Assembly: GCF_003686955.1 (NCBI RefSeq)
Contig: NZ_RCVM01000003.1
Location: forward strand, 102,559-166,558
Origin: Streptococcus hillyeri
GTDB taxonomy: Bacteria; Bacillota; Bacilli; Lactobacillales; Streptococcaceae
Direction: 5' to 3'
DNA: 64,000 nucleotides
Below are positions 17,403-25,716 of this stretch, piece after piece. The position numbers were made by a program, and so were the translations under genes. The notes under the pieces are model-generated. The model was not told the origin of the DNA. It worked only from the letters and a program-made list of their open reading frames with translations, and did no database searches. Position 1 is the first letter of the stretch. Every line of letters begins with the position of its first letter.

Positions 17403-17510
17403 CAAGAATTCGTTGGTTTAACTCAAACCTGTTATGAGTTAAGTTAATGAGTCGCCATAACCAGGTTATCTGCCGAGATTTGACTCCGGGTAACCTGGTA
17501 TTTTTGTATT
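17403..17510 (+). promoter_or_regulatory. Attenuator-like leader of trmL
   Basis: Hairpin 1: TTAACTC/GAGTTAA (17418-17424, 17436-17442). Terminator: ACCAGGTTA (17460-17468) with TAACCTGGT (17491-17499), then TATTTTTG. AACCTG in the loop of hairpin 1 is complementary to CAGGTT of the terminator. A competing fold pairs GAGTC (17450-17454) with GACTC around the small palindrome ATAACC-A-GGTTAT. I cannot match it to a riboswitch class. Confidence 0.55.
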
Positions 17511-17521
17511 TGGAGAAAATT

Positions 17522-18031
17522 ATGACTAATCACATCGTTCTTTTTCAACCACAAATCCCACAAAATACCGGTAACATTGCCCGCACTTGTGCCGCTACAA
17601 ACTCCCCTTTACATATCATCCGTCCAATGGGTTTTCCTGTTGACGACAAAAAGATGAAACGGGCTGGACTTGATTATTGGGATAAACTTGACGTCCATTA
17701 CTACGACTCACTTGAAGAATTTTTGGGAAAAATGGCTGACGCTTCTAAACTTCACTTAGTCACAAAATTTGCAGATAAAACCTACTCAGACGAAACTTAT
17801 AACGATGGGCTAGCGCATTATTTCATGTTTGGTCGTGAAGATACAGGACTTCCAGAAGAATTTATGCGAGAAAATCCTGAAAAAGCGATTCGTATTCCTA
17901 TGAATGATGAGCATGTTAGAAGCCTCAACGTTTCTAATACCGTTTGCATGATTGTTTATGAAGCTTTGCGTCAGCAACAATTTGCAGGACTTGAATTGAC
18001 CCATACTTATGAAAAAGATAAACTCAAATAG
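17522..18031 (+). CDS. trmL: tRNA (cytidine/uridine-2'-O-)-methyltransferase TrmL
   Basis: A 169-residue SPOUT-fold methyltransferase modifying the 2'-O of the wobble nucleotide 34 of leucine tRNAs. Conserved blocks are present: [20 protein letters not shown] near the N-terminus, [11 protein letters not shown], and [27 protein letters not shown] which forms the knot. The ATG at 17522 follows TTTGGAG and matches the family start; a more upstream in-frame ATG at 17447 would run through the terminator hairpin of the leader and is rejected. Control by the leader is inferred from structure alone. Confidence 0.93.
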   Translation: MTNHIVLFQPQIPQNTGNIARTCAATNSPLHIIRPMGFPVDDKKMKRAGLDYWDKLDVHYYDSLEEFLGKMADASKLHLVTKFADKTYSDETYNDGLAHYFMFGREDTGLPEEFMRENPEKAIRIPMNDEHVRSLNVSNTVCMIVYEALRQQQFAGLELTHTYEKDKLK

Positions 18032-18124
18032 TTGGCGTTTGTAGTCAGACTTCTAGTCCCTACAACTGCTAGACTATCAAGAGTTACTATAAAAACACTA
18101 ATTAGTTATTTTACGTGAAAAGTC

Positions 18125-18153
18125 TTGCAAAGTCGGGGCTTTTTTGCTATGAT
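18125..18153 (+). promoter_or_regulatory. ribU promoter
   Basis: -35 TTGCAA (18125-18130), 17-bp spacer, -10 TATGAT (18148-18153), just before the FMN riboswitch. Confidence 0.7.
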
Positions 18154-18160
18154 GTAATTG

Positions 18161-18366
18161 TCTTCAGGGCAGGGTGTAATTCCCGACCGGCGGTGACAGA
18201 CGAGACGATTTTTTGATGAGAATAGGTAGCAAGTCGATGATAATGCGTGGATATATCAAGACAAACTAACGTCCTAGCAACAAAAAAGAGACTGTCTGAA
18301 GTCCGTGAGCGCAAGCTGATGTGGTGCGATTCCACAACCGACAGTAAAGTCTGGATGGGAGAAGAC
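18161..18366 (+). promoter_or_regulatory. FMN riboswitch (RFN element)
   Basis: Conserved RFN blocks in order: TCTTCAGGGCAGGGTG with AATTCCCGACCGGCGGT, a long variable arm, then GTCCGTGAGC, GGTGCGATTCCACAACCGACAGT and GGATGGGAGAAGA (split here as separate blocks). ribU lies immediately downstream, the classic arrangement for FMN-repressed riboflavin uptake. Confidence 0.96.
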
Positions 18367-18447
18367 CAATGCTTTTTGTGCTATCTTTTTTGAGTACAAA
18401 AATACTTGGAACTTCTTTCAAATTGTAAAATTTGGAGGAATTTTTTT

Positions 18448-19017
18448 ATGTCTACACAGGCAAAACAAACACGTCGTTTGGTGTATATCGCCATTTTGAC
18501 AGCACTTTCATTTCTGCTGATGTACTTTCAGTTTCCACTGATTCCAGGGGCAGATTTCTTAAAAATCGACTTTTCGATTTTGCCACTTCTAGTGGTCATG
18601 CTGGCCTTCGACCTTAAAAGCGCATGGTTGGCACTTATCCTACGTAGCGTTTTAACGTTACTCTTAAACAACAACGGTCATAGCACTCTCATCGGTATAC
18701 CGATGAACATCATGGCTCTTGGCGTCTTTATCACTGCGTTAGCTTTTCTTTGGAAAAAAGAGCAGAGCGTTAAAAACTATGCCATTGCTTCTATCGTAGG
18801 AACCCTTCTTTTAACCTTAGTAATGGTTGTGCTCAATATTTTTTACGCCGTGCCTGCTTACGCTGCTTTTGCTAATTTTGATATCAATCAGTTTATCGGA
18901 CTTTCAAAATACATCTTTGCCATGGTTATTCCATTTAACCTCGTAGAAGGTGTTATCTTTGCCGTGACGTTCTACCTAGTGAACTTGGCTATGAAACCTT
19001 TAATTACTAAATTATAA
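18448..19017 (+). CDS. ribU: Riboflavin ECF transporter S component
   Basis: A 189-residue integral membrane substrate-binding subunit that captures riboflavin for an energy-coupling-factor transporter. About six hydrophobic segments, starting VYIAILTALSFLLMYFQFPL, with the RibU-like GADFLKIDFSILP and the loop NNNGHSTLIGIPMN. The ATG at 18448 follows TTTGGAGG; an upstream ATG at 18406 has no ribosome site. It is placed directly behind an FMN riboswitch, which supports riboflavin as the substrate. The shared EcfA/A'/T module is not in this window. Confidence 0.95.
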   Translation: MSTQAKQTRRLVYIAILTALSFLLMYFQFPLIPGADFLKIDFSILPLLVVMLAFDLKSAWLALILRSVLTLLLNNNGHSTLIGIPMNIMALGVFITALAFLWKKEQSVKNYAIASIVGTLLLTLVMVVLNIFYAVPAYAAFANFDINQFIGLSKYIFAMVIPFNLVEGVIFAVTFYLVNLAMKPLITKL

Positions 19018-19022
19018 ATGAT

Positions 19023-19033
19023 TATGCTATAAT
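19023..19033 (+). promoter_or_regulatory. Extended -10 promoter of the PAP2 gene
   Basis: TATGC directly precedes TATAAT (19028-19033), and the start codon follows after 7 nt. The mRNA is probably leaderless or nearly so. Confidence 0.5.
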
Positions 19034-19040
19034 CATTAAC

Positions 19041-19691
19041 ATGAAACAGAAACAAACTTATTTTGTGAGAGCAAGTTTTGCAGCCCTTGTCTTTGTCATG
19101 CTGGGTTATGTGGTTAAATTCTATCCTGAAGTTCTTACTGAATTTGACACGCCTATCCAGTCAACAGTTCGAGGGGCATTGCCTGAACTTGCAACTCACT
19201 TTTTCTCAACAATTACCGTAATCGGAAACACGTCAACACAAGTTGCACTCGTTGTCATCGCGGCTGCCTTTTTACTCAAGCAAAAATGGTATGCTGAAAG
19301 TGGATTTGTGGCTATTAGTGGCATTTTAGCCGCTATTGTTATTTTCGGTTTCAAAACCATTTACCAACGTCCTAGACCAAGTATTGAACACCTTGTTCAT
19401 GCAGGTGGCTTTTCATTTCCTAGTGGGCATTCTCTTGGAACGATGCTGATTATCGGAAGTCTAATTATCATCATTGGTCAAAGGGTTAAGAATCAGCAAT
19501 TAAAATTAACTTGGCAGATACTATTAGGAATAACAATCTTTCTTGTTGGACTATCTCGGATTTATCTAGGAGTTCACTACCCAACAGATGTCATTGCAGG
19601 ATTTACCTTGGGATATGGGCTTTTAAATCTTCTCTATCCTATTTATGATCAAAAACGTTTTGAATGGCGTTTTCAAAATAAACAAAAATAG
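19041..19691 (+). CDS. PAP2-family membrane phosphatase
   Basis: A 216-residue protein with about five or six membrane segments and the three PAP2 active-site motifs in order: KTIYQRPRP, PSGHS and SRIYLGVHYPTDV. Members remove phosphate from undecaprenyl pyrophosphate or phosphatidic acid on the outer face of the membrane; the actual substrate is not decided. No ribosome site is seen before the ATG, consistent with the promoter sitting 7 nt upstream. A terminator hairpin follows. Confidence 0.88.
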   Translation: MKQKQTYFVRASFAALVFVMLGYVVKFYPEVLTEFDTPIQSTVRGALPELATHFFSTITVIGNTSTQVALVVIAAAFLLKQKWYAESGFVAISGILAAIVIFGFKTIYQRPRPSIEHLVHAGGFSFPSGHSLGTMLIIGSLIIIIGQRVKNQQLKLTWQILLGITIFLVGLSRIYLGVHYPTDVIAGFTLGYGLLNLLYPIYDQKRFEWRFQNKQK

Positions 19692-19713
19692 GCATCAACT
19701 AATACTGGATATC

Positions 19714-19775
19714 AGCACACCTGGTTTTCTGAACTTGACGTCAATCAAGATTAGAAGACACGGTGTGCTTTTGTT
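19714..19775 (+). terminator. Terminator of the PAP2 gene
   Basis: AGCACAC (19714-19720) and GTGTGCT (19763-19769) enclose a long loop and are followed by TTTTGTT. Confidence 0.5.
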
Positions 19776-19856
19776 ATTTATAGACTCTTCTAATCTAGTC
19801 ATTGAAATTTTATACCCGTTGTGCTAGTTATTTTCTTTTTTAGCACTTATCCTTAT

Positions 19857-20210
19857 GTGGTTCGGGGCGGAAGCGACCTCCTACAGAGTTCCATTGCTAA
19901 ATTTGAGCCCAATCATCCTTGCAGGGGACTACTACGAAATTGAGTTTCAATTTCTGTAATTCTCCCAAAAGTCCGTTCTTATCAAAGGTAACCTCTGAGA
20001 TCTCTCATTTCTAATCTCAGACTTATGTCACTTTCCAGTTTCTCAGTAACAGGCTTTGATAGTCTCTCCCCAGACTATCAAACTCCACAGAACAGTTTCA
20101 CCAATAAGAGGGCAACTATGGCGAAAGAAAGGTTTAAACTCACTACATTCGTTGGCTTATCACTAATATTAAAGGTTCTAAAATTCTAATTTTGATTTTG
20201 AACCATTATA
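19857..20210. repeat. Composite intergenic repeat
   Basis: Modules in order: GGGGCGGAAGCGAC with CTCCTACAGAGTTCCATTGC (as at 6645-6686 inverted), AATCATCCTTGC with CGAAATTGA/TCAATTTC hairpin and TCCGTTCTTA (as at 61217-61292), CCACAGAACAGTTTCA (as at 6541), and GAAAGAAA ... CTAATTTTGATTTTG, which is the right end of the MITE-like family. No coding potential. 20211-20344 holds nothing recognised; an extended -10 (TATGCTATAAT) for the next gene lies at about 20347-20357. Confidence 0.6.
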
Positions 20211-20416
20211 TTTTTATAGTGAGTTGCGAGGAGACCTAACCTTACCAAGAAGAAATAATGTGCAAAATGTTTTTACTTCAACTAAAATTAATTTCTTATT
20301 TGGACCAACCTATGTAACGTCACACACAATCTTCCTACAAGTTTTATGCTATAATAGTTGAGATTGGACATTAACCATTATTCAAAGATATCATCAATAC
20401 TAGAGAGGAAGCGATT

Positions 20417-22069
20417 ATGTCATTCGATGGCTTTTTATTACATCACCTGACAAAGGAACTTCAAGATGATCTCCTTTTTGGACGCATTCAAAAAGTGAAT
20501 CAACCCTTTGAACGTGAATTAGTTCTTACCGTTCGTAATAATCGTCAAAATTACAAACTCTTATTATCTGCCCACCCTGTTTTTGGACGTATTCAAACCA
20601 CAAGTGCTGAGTTTCAGAATCCGCAAACTCCTAATACTTATACCATGATTATGCGCAAGTACCTTCAAGGTGCTGTCATCGAAGATATTCAGCAGATTGA
20701 AAACGATCGTATTCTAGAAATCTCAGTTTCTAATAAAAATGAAATTGGGGACGCTATCAAGGTGACTCTTGTTGTCGAAATTATGGGAAAACATTCTAAT
20801 ATTATTCTGATTGACAAAAATGAGAGTAAAATTATTGAATCCATCAAGCATGTTGGCTTTTCTCAAAACTCTTACCGCACCATTTTACCAGGTTCAACCT
20901 ATATTGCTCCGCCACAGACTAACGCGGTAAATCCCTTTAATATCTCAGACACCAAGCTTTTTGAAATCTTGCAAACAGAGGACTTATCTCCTAAGAACCT
21001 TCAAAAACTTTTTCAGGGACTGGGTCGCGATACTGCTAGTCAATTGTCTGCACAGCTTGGAACTGACAAACTCAAACATTTCCGAGCTTTCTTTACCCAA
21101 AAAACACAGCCTCATCTGACAGAAAAAAGCTTCGCTGCTCTTCCATTTTCCGATAGCATTCAAGGCTTCAACACACTGTCAGAACTCATGGACTTTTTCT
21201 ATGGGGAAAAAGCAGAGCGGGACCGCATTGCTCAGCAGGCTAGTGATTTGCTCCACCGTGTACAAAATGAGCTGGAAAAGAATCGTAAAAAATTAGGCAA
21301 GCAAGAAGCCGAGCTTTTGGCGACTGAAAATGCTGAAGAATTCCGCCAAAAAGGTGAACTTTTGACCACCTATCTCAGCTTAGTGCCAAATAATAAATCC
21401 TCTGTTGAGCTTGATAACTACTATACTGGTGAGAAAATCACGATTGCTCTTGATGTCGCTCTCACACCGAACCAAAATGCCCAGCGCTATTTTAAAAAAT
21501 ACCAAAAACTCAAAGAGGCTGTTAAGCACTTGACTGGTCTTATTGAAGAAACCAAGCAGACCATTGAATATTTTGAGTCTGTTGATTACAATCTCTCTCA
21601 GGCTAATATGGATGAGATTGAAGATATTCGTGAAGAGCTTGTTCAAGCTGGCTTTATGAAACGCCGTGCCACTGATAAACGTCACAAACGTAAAAAGCCT
21701 GAGCAATATCTCGCATCTGACGGTAAAACCATTATTATGGTCGGTCGTAATAATCTTCAAAATGAAGAATTGACTTTCAAAATGGCTAAAAAAGGTGAAC
21801 TTTGGTTCCATGCTAAAGACATCCCTGGTTCACATGTCATTATCAAAGATAATCTGGATCCTTCTGATGAGGTAAAAACAGACGCTGCTGAGCTTGCAGC
21901 CTACTATTCTAAAGCAAGACTCTCCAACCTTGTCCAAGTGGATATGATTGAAGCTAAAAAGCTCAATAAACCTACTGGTGGAAAACCTGGTTTTGTAACT
22001 TATACAGGACAAAAAACCTTGCGCGTCACACCAACCGAAGAAAAAATTAACAGCATGAGGTTAAACTAA
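20417..22069 (+). CDS. pavA: Rqc2/RqcH-type NFACT protein (PavA/FbpA homologue)
   Basis: A 550-residue NFACT protein. The N-terminus MSFDGFLLHHLTKEL and the blocks LLLSAHPVFGRIQTT and VEIMGKHSNIILID match streptococcal PavA. Domain order: NFACT-N (about 1-180), helix-hairpin-helix region, a coiled coil (about 270-420), and NFACT-R with ELWFHAKDIPGSHVII. Homologues bind 60S/50S-peptidyl-tRNA complexes and add alanine tails in ribosome quality control (RqcH), and PavA was also described as a fibronectin-binding adhesin without signal peptide. No signal sequence is seen here either. Its stop codon abuts the LysR start, suggesting cotranscription. Confidence 0.93.
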   Translation: MSFDGFLLHHLTKELQDDLLFGRIQKVNQPFERELVLTVRNNRQNYKLLLSAHPVFGRIQTTSAEFQNPQTPNTYTMIMRKYLQGAVIEDIQQIENDRILEISVSNKNEIGDAIKVTLVVEIMGKHSNIILIDKNESKIIESIKHVGFSQNSYRTILPGSTYIAPPQTNAVNPFNISDTKLFEILQTEDLSPKNLQKLFQGLGRDTASQLSAQLGTDKLKHFRAFFTQKTQPHLTEKSFAALPFSDSIQGFNTLSELMDFFYGEKAERDRIAQQASDLLHRVQNELEKNRKKLGKQEAELLATENAEEFRQKGELLTTYLSLVPNNKSSVELDNYYTGEKITIALDVALTPNQNAQRYFKKYQKLKEAVKHLTGLIEETKQTIEYFESVDYNLSQANMDEIEDIREELVQAGFMKRRATDKRHKRKKPEQYLASDGKTIIMVGRNNLQNEELTFKMAKKGELWFHAKDIPGSHVIIKDNLDPSDEVKTDAAELAAYYSKARLSNLVQVDMIEAKKLNKPTGGKPGFVTYTGQKTLRVTPTEEKINSMRLN

Positions 22070-22978
22070 ATGCGTATTCAACAATTACACTACATTATCA
22101 AAATCGTTGAAACTGGTTCTATGAATGAAGCTGCCAAGCAACTCTATATCACGCAGCCCAGTCTCTCCAATGCTGTTCGTGACCTTGAACGTGAGATGGG
22201 CATTGATATTTTTATCCGTAATCCCAAAGGGATTACACTAACTAAAGATGGGGTGGAATTTCTCTCTTATGCTCGTCAGGTTGTGGAACAAACCTCACTT
22301 TTAGAAGAACGCTATAAAAATCCGACTGCTAATCGTGAATTGTTCTCAGTTTCCTCGCAGCACTACGCTTTCGTAGTCAATGCCTTTGTCTCGCTGCTAA
22401 AAGGGACTGATATGAGTCGTTACGAACTCTTTTTGCGAGAAACAAGGACCTGGGAAATCATTGATGACGTAAAAAACTTCCGTTCTGAGATTGGGGTACT
22501 TTTCCTCAACAACTACAATCGTGATGTTTTGACTAAAATGCTTGATGATAATCGTCTCACCTATACTCCACTCTTCACAGCTCTTCCCCATATCTTTGTC
22601 TCTAAAACCCATCCTCTAGCACAAAAGGATATTGTTAGTCTAGAGGATTTAGAAGAGTACCCTTACTTCTCCTATGACCAAGGGATTCATAACTCTTTCT
22701 ACTTTGCAGAGGAAATTTTAGCACAGGTTCCTCATAAAAAATCCATCGTCGTTTCCGACCGTGCCACCTTGTTCAATCTTCTCATCGGTTTGGATGGCTA
22801 TACCATTGCGACAGGTATTTTAAACAGCAACCTTAACGGTGACAATATTGCCTCAATCCCACTGGATGTCGATGATGAAATCGAACTCGTCTATATCCAA
22901 CATGAGAAAGCTAATTTATCAAAAATGGGGGAAAAATTCATTGACTACCTCTTAGAAGAAGTTAAATTTGACGAATAA
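22070..22978 (+). CDS. cpsY: LysR-family regulator, CpsY/MtaR-like
   Basis: A 302-residue LysR-type regulator. The winged helix-turn-helix lies in residues 1-60 (MRIQQLHYIIKIVETGSMNE, TQPSLSNAVRDLE), followed by the effector-binding domain with periplasmic-protein-like fold. The N-terminus is nearly that of streptococcal CpsY, linked to methionine supply and wall-related functions. It starts on the base following the pavA stop. The symbol is from remembered family resemblance and the target genes are not evident. The next genes are on the opposite strand behind a strong terminator. Confidence 0.8.
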   Translation: MRIQQLHYIIKIVETGSMNEAAKQLYITQPSLSNAVRDLEREMGIDIFIRNPKGITLTKDGVEFLSYARQVVEQTSLLEERYKNPTANRELFSVSSQHYAFVVNAFVSLLKGTDMSRYELFLRETRTWEIIDDVKNFRSEIGVLFLNNYNRDVLTKMLDDNRLTYTPLFTALPHIFVSKTHPLAQKDIVSLEDLEEYPYFSYDQGIHNSFYFAEEILAQVPHKKSIVVSDRATLFNLLIGLDGYTIATGILNSNLNGDNIASIPLDVDDEIELVYIQHEKANLSKMGEKFIDYLLEEVKFDE

Positions 22979-22980
22979 CC

Positions 22981-23020
22981 AAAAAAATCGAGCGGATAAC
23001 AATTCCACTCGATTTTTTTA
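22981..23020. terminator. Bidirectional terminator
   Basis: AAAAAATCGAG and CTCGATTTTTTT form the arms around GG..CC, with A-run and T-run on the two sides. It serves the LysR gene and the converging deoD operon. Confidence 0.85.
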
Positions 23021-23025
23021 TGTTA

Positions 23026-23787
23026 TCACAAAAGTTGTGCTTTTATGAGCTGATTTACCTTATCGTAATAAAAGTCTTTTGTATCATAAATCACACCAGC
23101 TTCTTGTGCTAGAAAAATAATTTTCTCCAAAAAAATCTGCGATGAAAATTTTGTGGTGCGATGGAGCTCTTCTTCATCAAATGGTTTAATCAGATGGGCA
23201 AGAGGATTTCGCACTGCCTTTTCTAACTGACGAAGCTGTGCAACCGTATCTTTAATCGCTTTCGAAAAATCGGTCACCTCAATCAAATCGGCTAGACTTT
23301 TTGAAGTCACTTTGCTATCACGGCGCTCCGAGACAAAAGCTTGGACGAAAGGATTAGTAGAGTTCACCATCTCACCAAATTTCCAACTATCGTACTGATC
23401 CGATTTGGTATCATGGATAAATTGTTTTAAATCTGGTACCTTTTGCTGAGCCAATCGTAAAAATAAACGATACAAAATCGGACTCACTGCACGGACAAAG
23501 TCAATAATGTCAGCATTTTTAACCTTGGCTTCTAAATCCATCATATAATTGGCAAGAAGTTCTTCTTCATAGGCGTTTGATAAAAGGCGGAGCTGATAGC
23601 GTTCTTCTAGTTGGCGTAGGTCCTTTTCATGCTCAAAAAGATAGTCTACGTTGAGCTCTCGACGCTCTTTGAGCATCTCTAAGAGAAAATGTGCCTCACT
23701 AGATAACAGTTTGGACTGCTCTGCTATTTTCCAAGCCTGATGGTAGGCGTAAAGGTCTAAAAGAACCGTTAGGGTGTCTTTAGTCAT
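23026..23787 (-). CDS. HEPN-motif protein coupled to deoD (putative RNase)
   Basis: A 253-residue soluble, mostly helical protein without signal or membrane segments. Near the C-terminus [15 protein letters not shown] contains R193-N-x-x-A-H198, the RxxxxH signature of HEPN ribonucleases such as Csm6/Csx1. Upstream, [17 protein letters not shown] and LKERRELN resemble helices that precede the HEPN core in Csm6-like proteins, but no CARF ligand domain is present. The ATG at 23787 lies within the last bases of deoD, so translation is coupled. Function is not known; RNase activity is inferred only from the motif. It ends at the strong terminator that closes the operon. Confidence 0.6.
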   Translation of the reverse strand: MTKDTLTVLLDLYAYHQAWKIAEQSKLLSSEAHFLLEMLKERRELNVDYLFEHEKDLRQLEERYQLRLLSNAYEEELLANYMMDLEAKVKNADIIDFVRAVSPILYRLFLRLAQQKVPDLKQFIHDTKSDQYDSWKFGEMVNSTNPFVQAFVSERRDSKVTSKSLADLIEVTDFSKAIKDTVAQLRQLEKAVRNPLAHLIKPFDEEELHRTTKFSSQIFLEKIIFLAQEAGVIYDTKDFYYDKVNQLIKAQLL

Positions 23788-24493
23788 TGGCAATCAAGGT
23801 CTCAAGACCAACCTTCATCATATCAGTGAAAGTATTTTGACGCTCTTCAGCTGTTGTATCCTCTTCTGGATTAACAAGGCTATCTGAGATTGTCATGATA
23901 CCCAAGGCTTGCACCTTATGTTGAGCAGCAAGGTAATAAAGGGCTGCCGCTTCCATTTCAATAGCTTTGACACCAAGAGTACCCAATTTCATGTTACGCT
24001 CTGGCATGTTTGAGTAGAAAACATCTGAAGACAAGACAGAACCAACGTGTGTTGTCATACCAAGATCTTTGGCAATGTGGTAAGCCGTATCAAGCAATTT
24101 GAAGTCTGCAATTTGTGGGAAATCATACTCTGGGAAATCATTGCGGATGATGTTTGAGTTAGTTGCTGCCGCTTGTGCCAAAACCAGTTCACGAACATGA
24201 ACATCTGGGTCAATTGAACCCGCAGTGCCGACACGAATGAGTTTTTTCACTCCATAATCCACGATGATCTCACGCGCATAAATCGAAATTGATGGCATCC
24301 CCATACCAGTTCCCATGACTGAAACACGATGACCTTTATAAGTCCCGGTATAGCCAAACATATTACGAACTTCATTAAAGCAAACAGCGTCTTCAAGGAA
24401 GTTCTCTGCGATAAACTTAGCACGTAACGGATCTCCAGGTAATAAAATTTTATCAGCGATTTCACCTGGTTTTGCTGAAATATGAATTGACAT
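23780..24493 (-). CDS. deoD: Purine nucleoside phosphorylase DeoD-type
   Basis: Hexameric phosphorylase splitting purine (deoxy)ribonucleosides into base and (deoxy)ribose 1-phosphate. The 237-residue length is standard. Recognisable blocks: [26 protein letters not shown], the phosphate/ribose site [18 protein letters not shown], and the catalytic Asp in TISDSLV. Start follows GGAGAT. It shares the transcript direction with rpiA-deoB-punA, feeding ribose 1-phosphate to DeoB. Its last codons overlap the HEPN-like gene. Confidence 0.97.
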   Translation of the reverse strand: MSIHISAKPGEIADKILLPGDPLRAKFIAENFLEDAVCFNEVRNMFGYTGTYKGHRVSVMGTGMGMPSISIYAREIIVDYGVKKLIRVGTAGSIDPDVHVRELVLAQAAATNSNIIRNDFPEYDFPQIADFKLLDTAYHIAKDLGMTTHVGSVLSSDVFYSNMPERNMKLGTLGVKAIEMEAAALYYLAAQHKVQALGIMTISDSLVNPEEDTTAEERQNTFTDMMKVGLETLIAND

Positions 24494-24685
24494 TTTAATA
24501 ATCTCCTTTATTTTTCACTTTTTCATTAATCATCTAATAGATGTTTCGTTTTTGTTTCCCTGATTTGTTTTCCTACTCCTCTTAGGACAGCAAATCAAAA
24601 ATCTAGAGGTGGCACACACCAATAATCGTTGTAAGAAAAATAACCAATAGAACAACTCTATGACTAGTAATTCCTATTTTTAGCC

Positions 24686-24712
24686 CTCCAAAGATCTCCC
24701 AACTCTTTGGAG
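24686..24712. repeat. Degenerate copy of the CTCCAAAGGTCT palindrome
   Basis: CTCCAAAGATCTCCCAA then CTCTTTGGAG resembles, in reverse orientation, the 12-bp-arm palindromes at 42024-42050 and 61065-61091. GTGCG follows as in the other copies. The deoD upstream gap (24494-25011) holds this, a small candidate gene and no other feature I see. Confidence 0.45.
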
Positions 24713-24775
24713 CTGTGCGAAGGCGAGAGTGAAATTGCTCATTCAGTGCAAACCATTCTATATTCCGTTCACAAG

Positions 24776-24883
24776 CTAATCAGAATAAATCACTAAAATG
24801 ATTCCTATGACGAGTAAAACCAGTCCAAAACCTCTGATTACTGAATTTTTTGAAAGAAACATGAAAATCGCAATCAGAAGCAT
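24776..24883 (-). CDS. Possible 35-residue membrane peptide
   Basis: A short open frame from ATG 24883 encodes a peptide with two hydrophobic stretches (LLIAIFMFL and FGLVLLVIGIILVIY) separated by SKNSVIRG, ending YSD. AGAGGA lies 6 nt before the ATG. It sits between the LemA-like gene and deoD in operon orientation. It could be a genuine small protein or the tail of a decayed membrane protein gene, because the frame stays open about 12 codons upstream of the ATG. Confidence 0.35.
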   Translation of the reverse strand: MLLIAIFMFLSKNSVIRGFGLVLLVIGIILVIYSD

Positions 24884-25011
24884 GAGCAATCCTCTGTCAC
24901 CTGTTAAAGAACCCTCATAATGCTACGTTTTAAATCAAGATTTATCATCAACAATCGCCTAACAGTTCCTAAAATGGCTTTAACTAAAAATCGTATTATT
25001 AATCTTGATTA

Positions 25012-25707
25012 TCAAATATACAGTTGCTCATCATGTCCCAATGTTACACGCAAAAAGGCAAATGGCAAAGCATAAATGGCTTTATTATAATCAGAAACTG
25101 TTTGATTATGGTAAAGACGTTGATTAGTCACAAGAGCTTCCGCTTCTTTTATTTCTGCCATCAAATCTCGCAAACTTTGGTCAGCAGAACCATTAGTGTC
25201 TCGCTCAATGCGTTCAACTAATTTTGTTACCTTATCAGACATTTGTGAGTAGTTGTCATGTTTATTACTTGAACCAGAATGATTGTCAAATTTCTTTTTC
25301 TTCTGATCATGGTATGCATTCCCCTCATCAGAAGTCATATTCTCAGATGTTTTTTCATTTTCAACTAACTCTGAGACCGTTTTTTTGATAGACATCTTTA
25401 ATTCATGGTCAACAATTTTATCAGTAACCTCTTGGAGCTGAGAAATCAACTTTTTAACATGGTTCTCTTTAATCTCAATTGCATAAAATGATGAGGCAAT
25501 TTCTTGTTTAAGATGAATGACCTTATTGTATTGAGTCGTAAATGACATCAGTAAATAACTCAAAATAGATAGAACGAACGGAATGAGAGGCATCCAAACC
25601 CAATCACCGTCTAGTCCCATAACACCAAGAGCAACCGACCAAAAGAACATCAGTAAAAACCAGACGAAAAAACCTACAATCACTTTAAACCATGGTTTAT
25701 TTAGCAT
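25012..25707 (-). CDS. LemA-like membrane protein with low-complexity insert
   Basis: A 231-residue protein with two N-terminal membrane segments (about 8-28 and 38-57), a helical part, a hydrophilic Lys/Asn/Ser-rich insert (about 115-155) and a C-terminal helix reading VTNQRLYHNQTVSDYNKAIYA then LPFAF. That ending (R..YN..V.DYN..I...P) is the conserved C-terminal helix of LemA proteins. Standard LemA has one N-terminal segment and no insert, so this is a divergent member. Function of LemA is unclear. It lies 9 bp behind punA, in the nucleoside operon, but nothing links it to nucleosides. Confidence 0.6.
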   Translation of the reverse strand: MLNKPWFKVIVGFFVWFLLMFFWSVALGVMGLDGDWVWMPLIPFVLSILSYLLMSFTTQYNKVIHLKQEIASSFYAIEIKENHVKKLISQLQEVTDKIVDHELKMSIKKTVSELVENEKTSENMTSDEGNAYHDQKKKKFDNHSGSSNKHDNYSQMSDKVTKLVERIERDTNGSADQSLRDLMAEIKEAEALVTNQRLYHNQTVSDYNKAIYALPFAFLRVTLGHDEQLYI

Positions 25708-25716
25708 CTCAAACTC

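Noticed and set aside
17447..17521. Upstream ATG extending TrmL by 25 residues
   Set aside because: The extension passes through the leader terminator hairpin and lacks a ribosome site; the family N-terminus begins at 17522.
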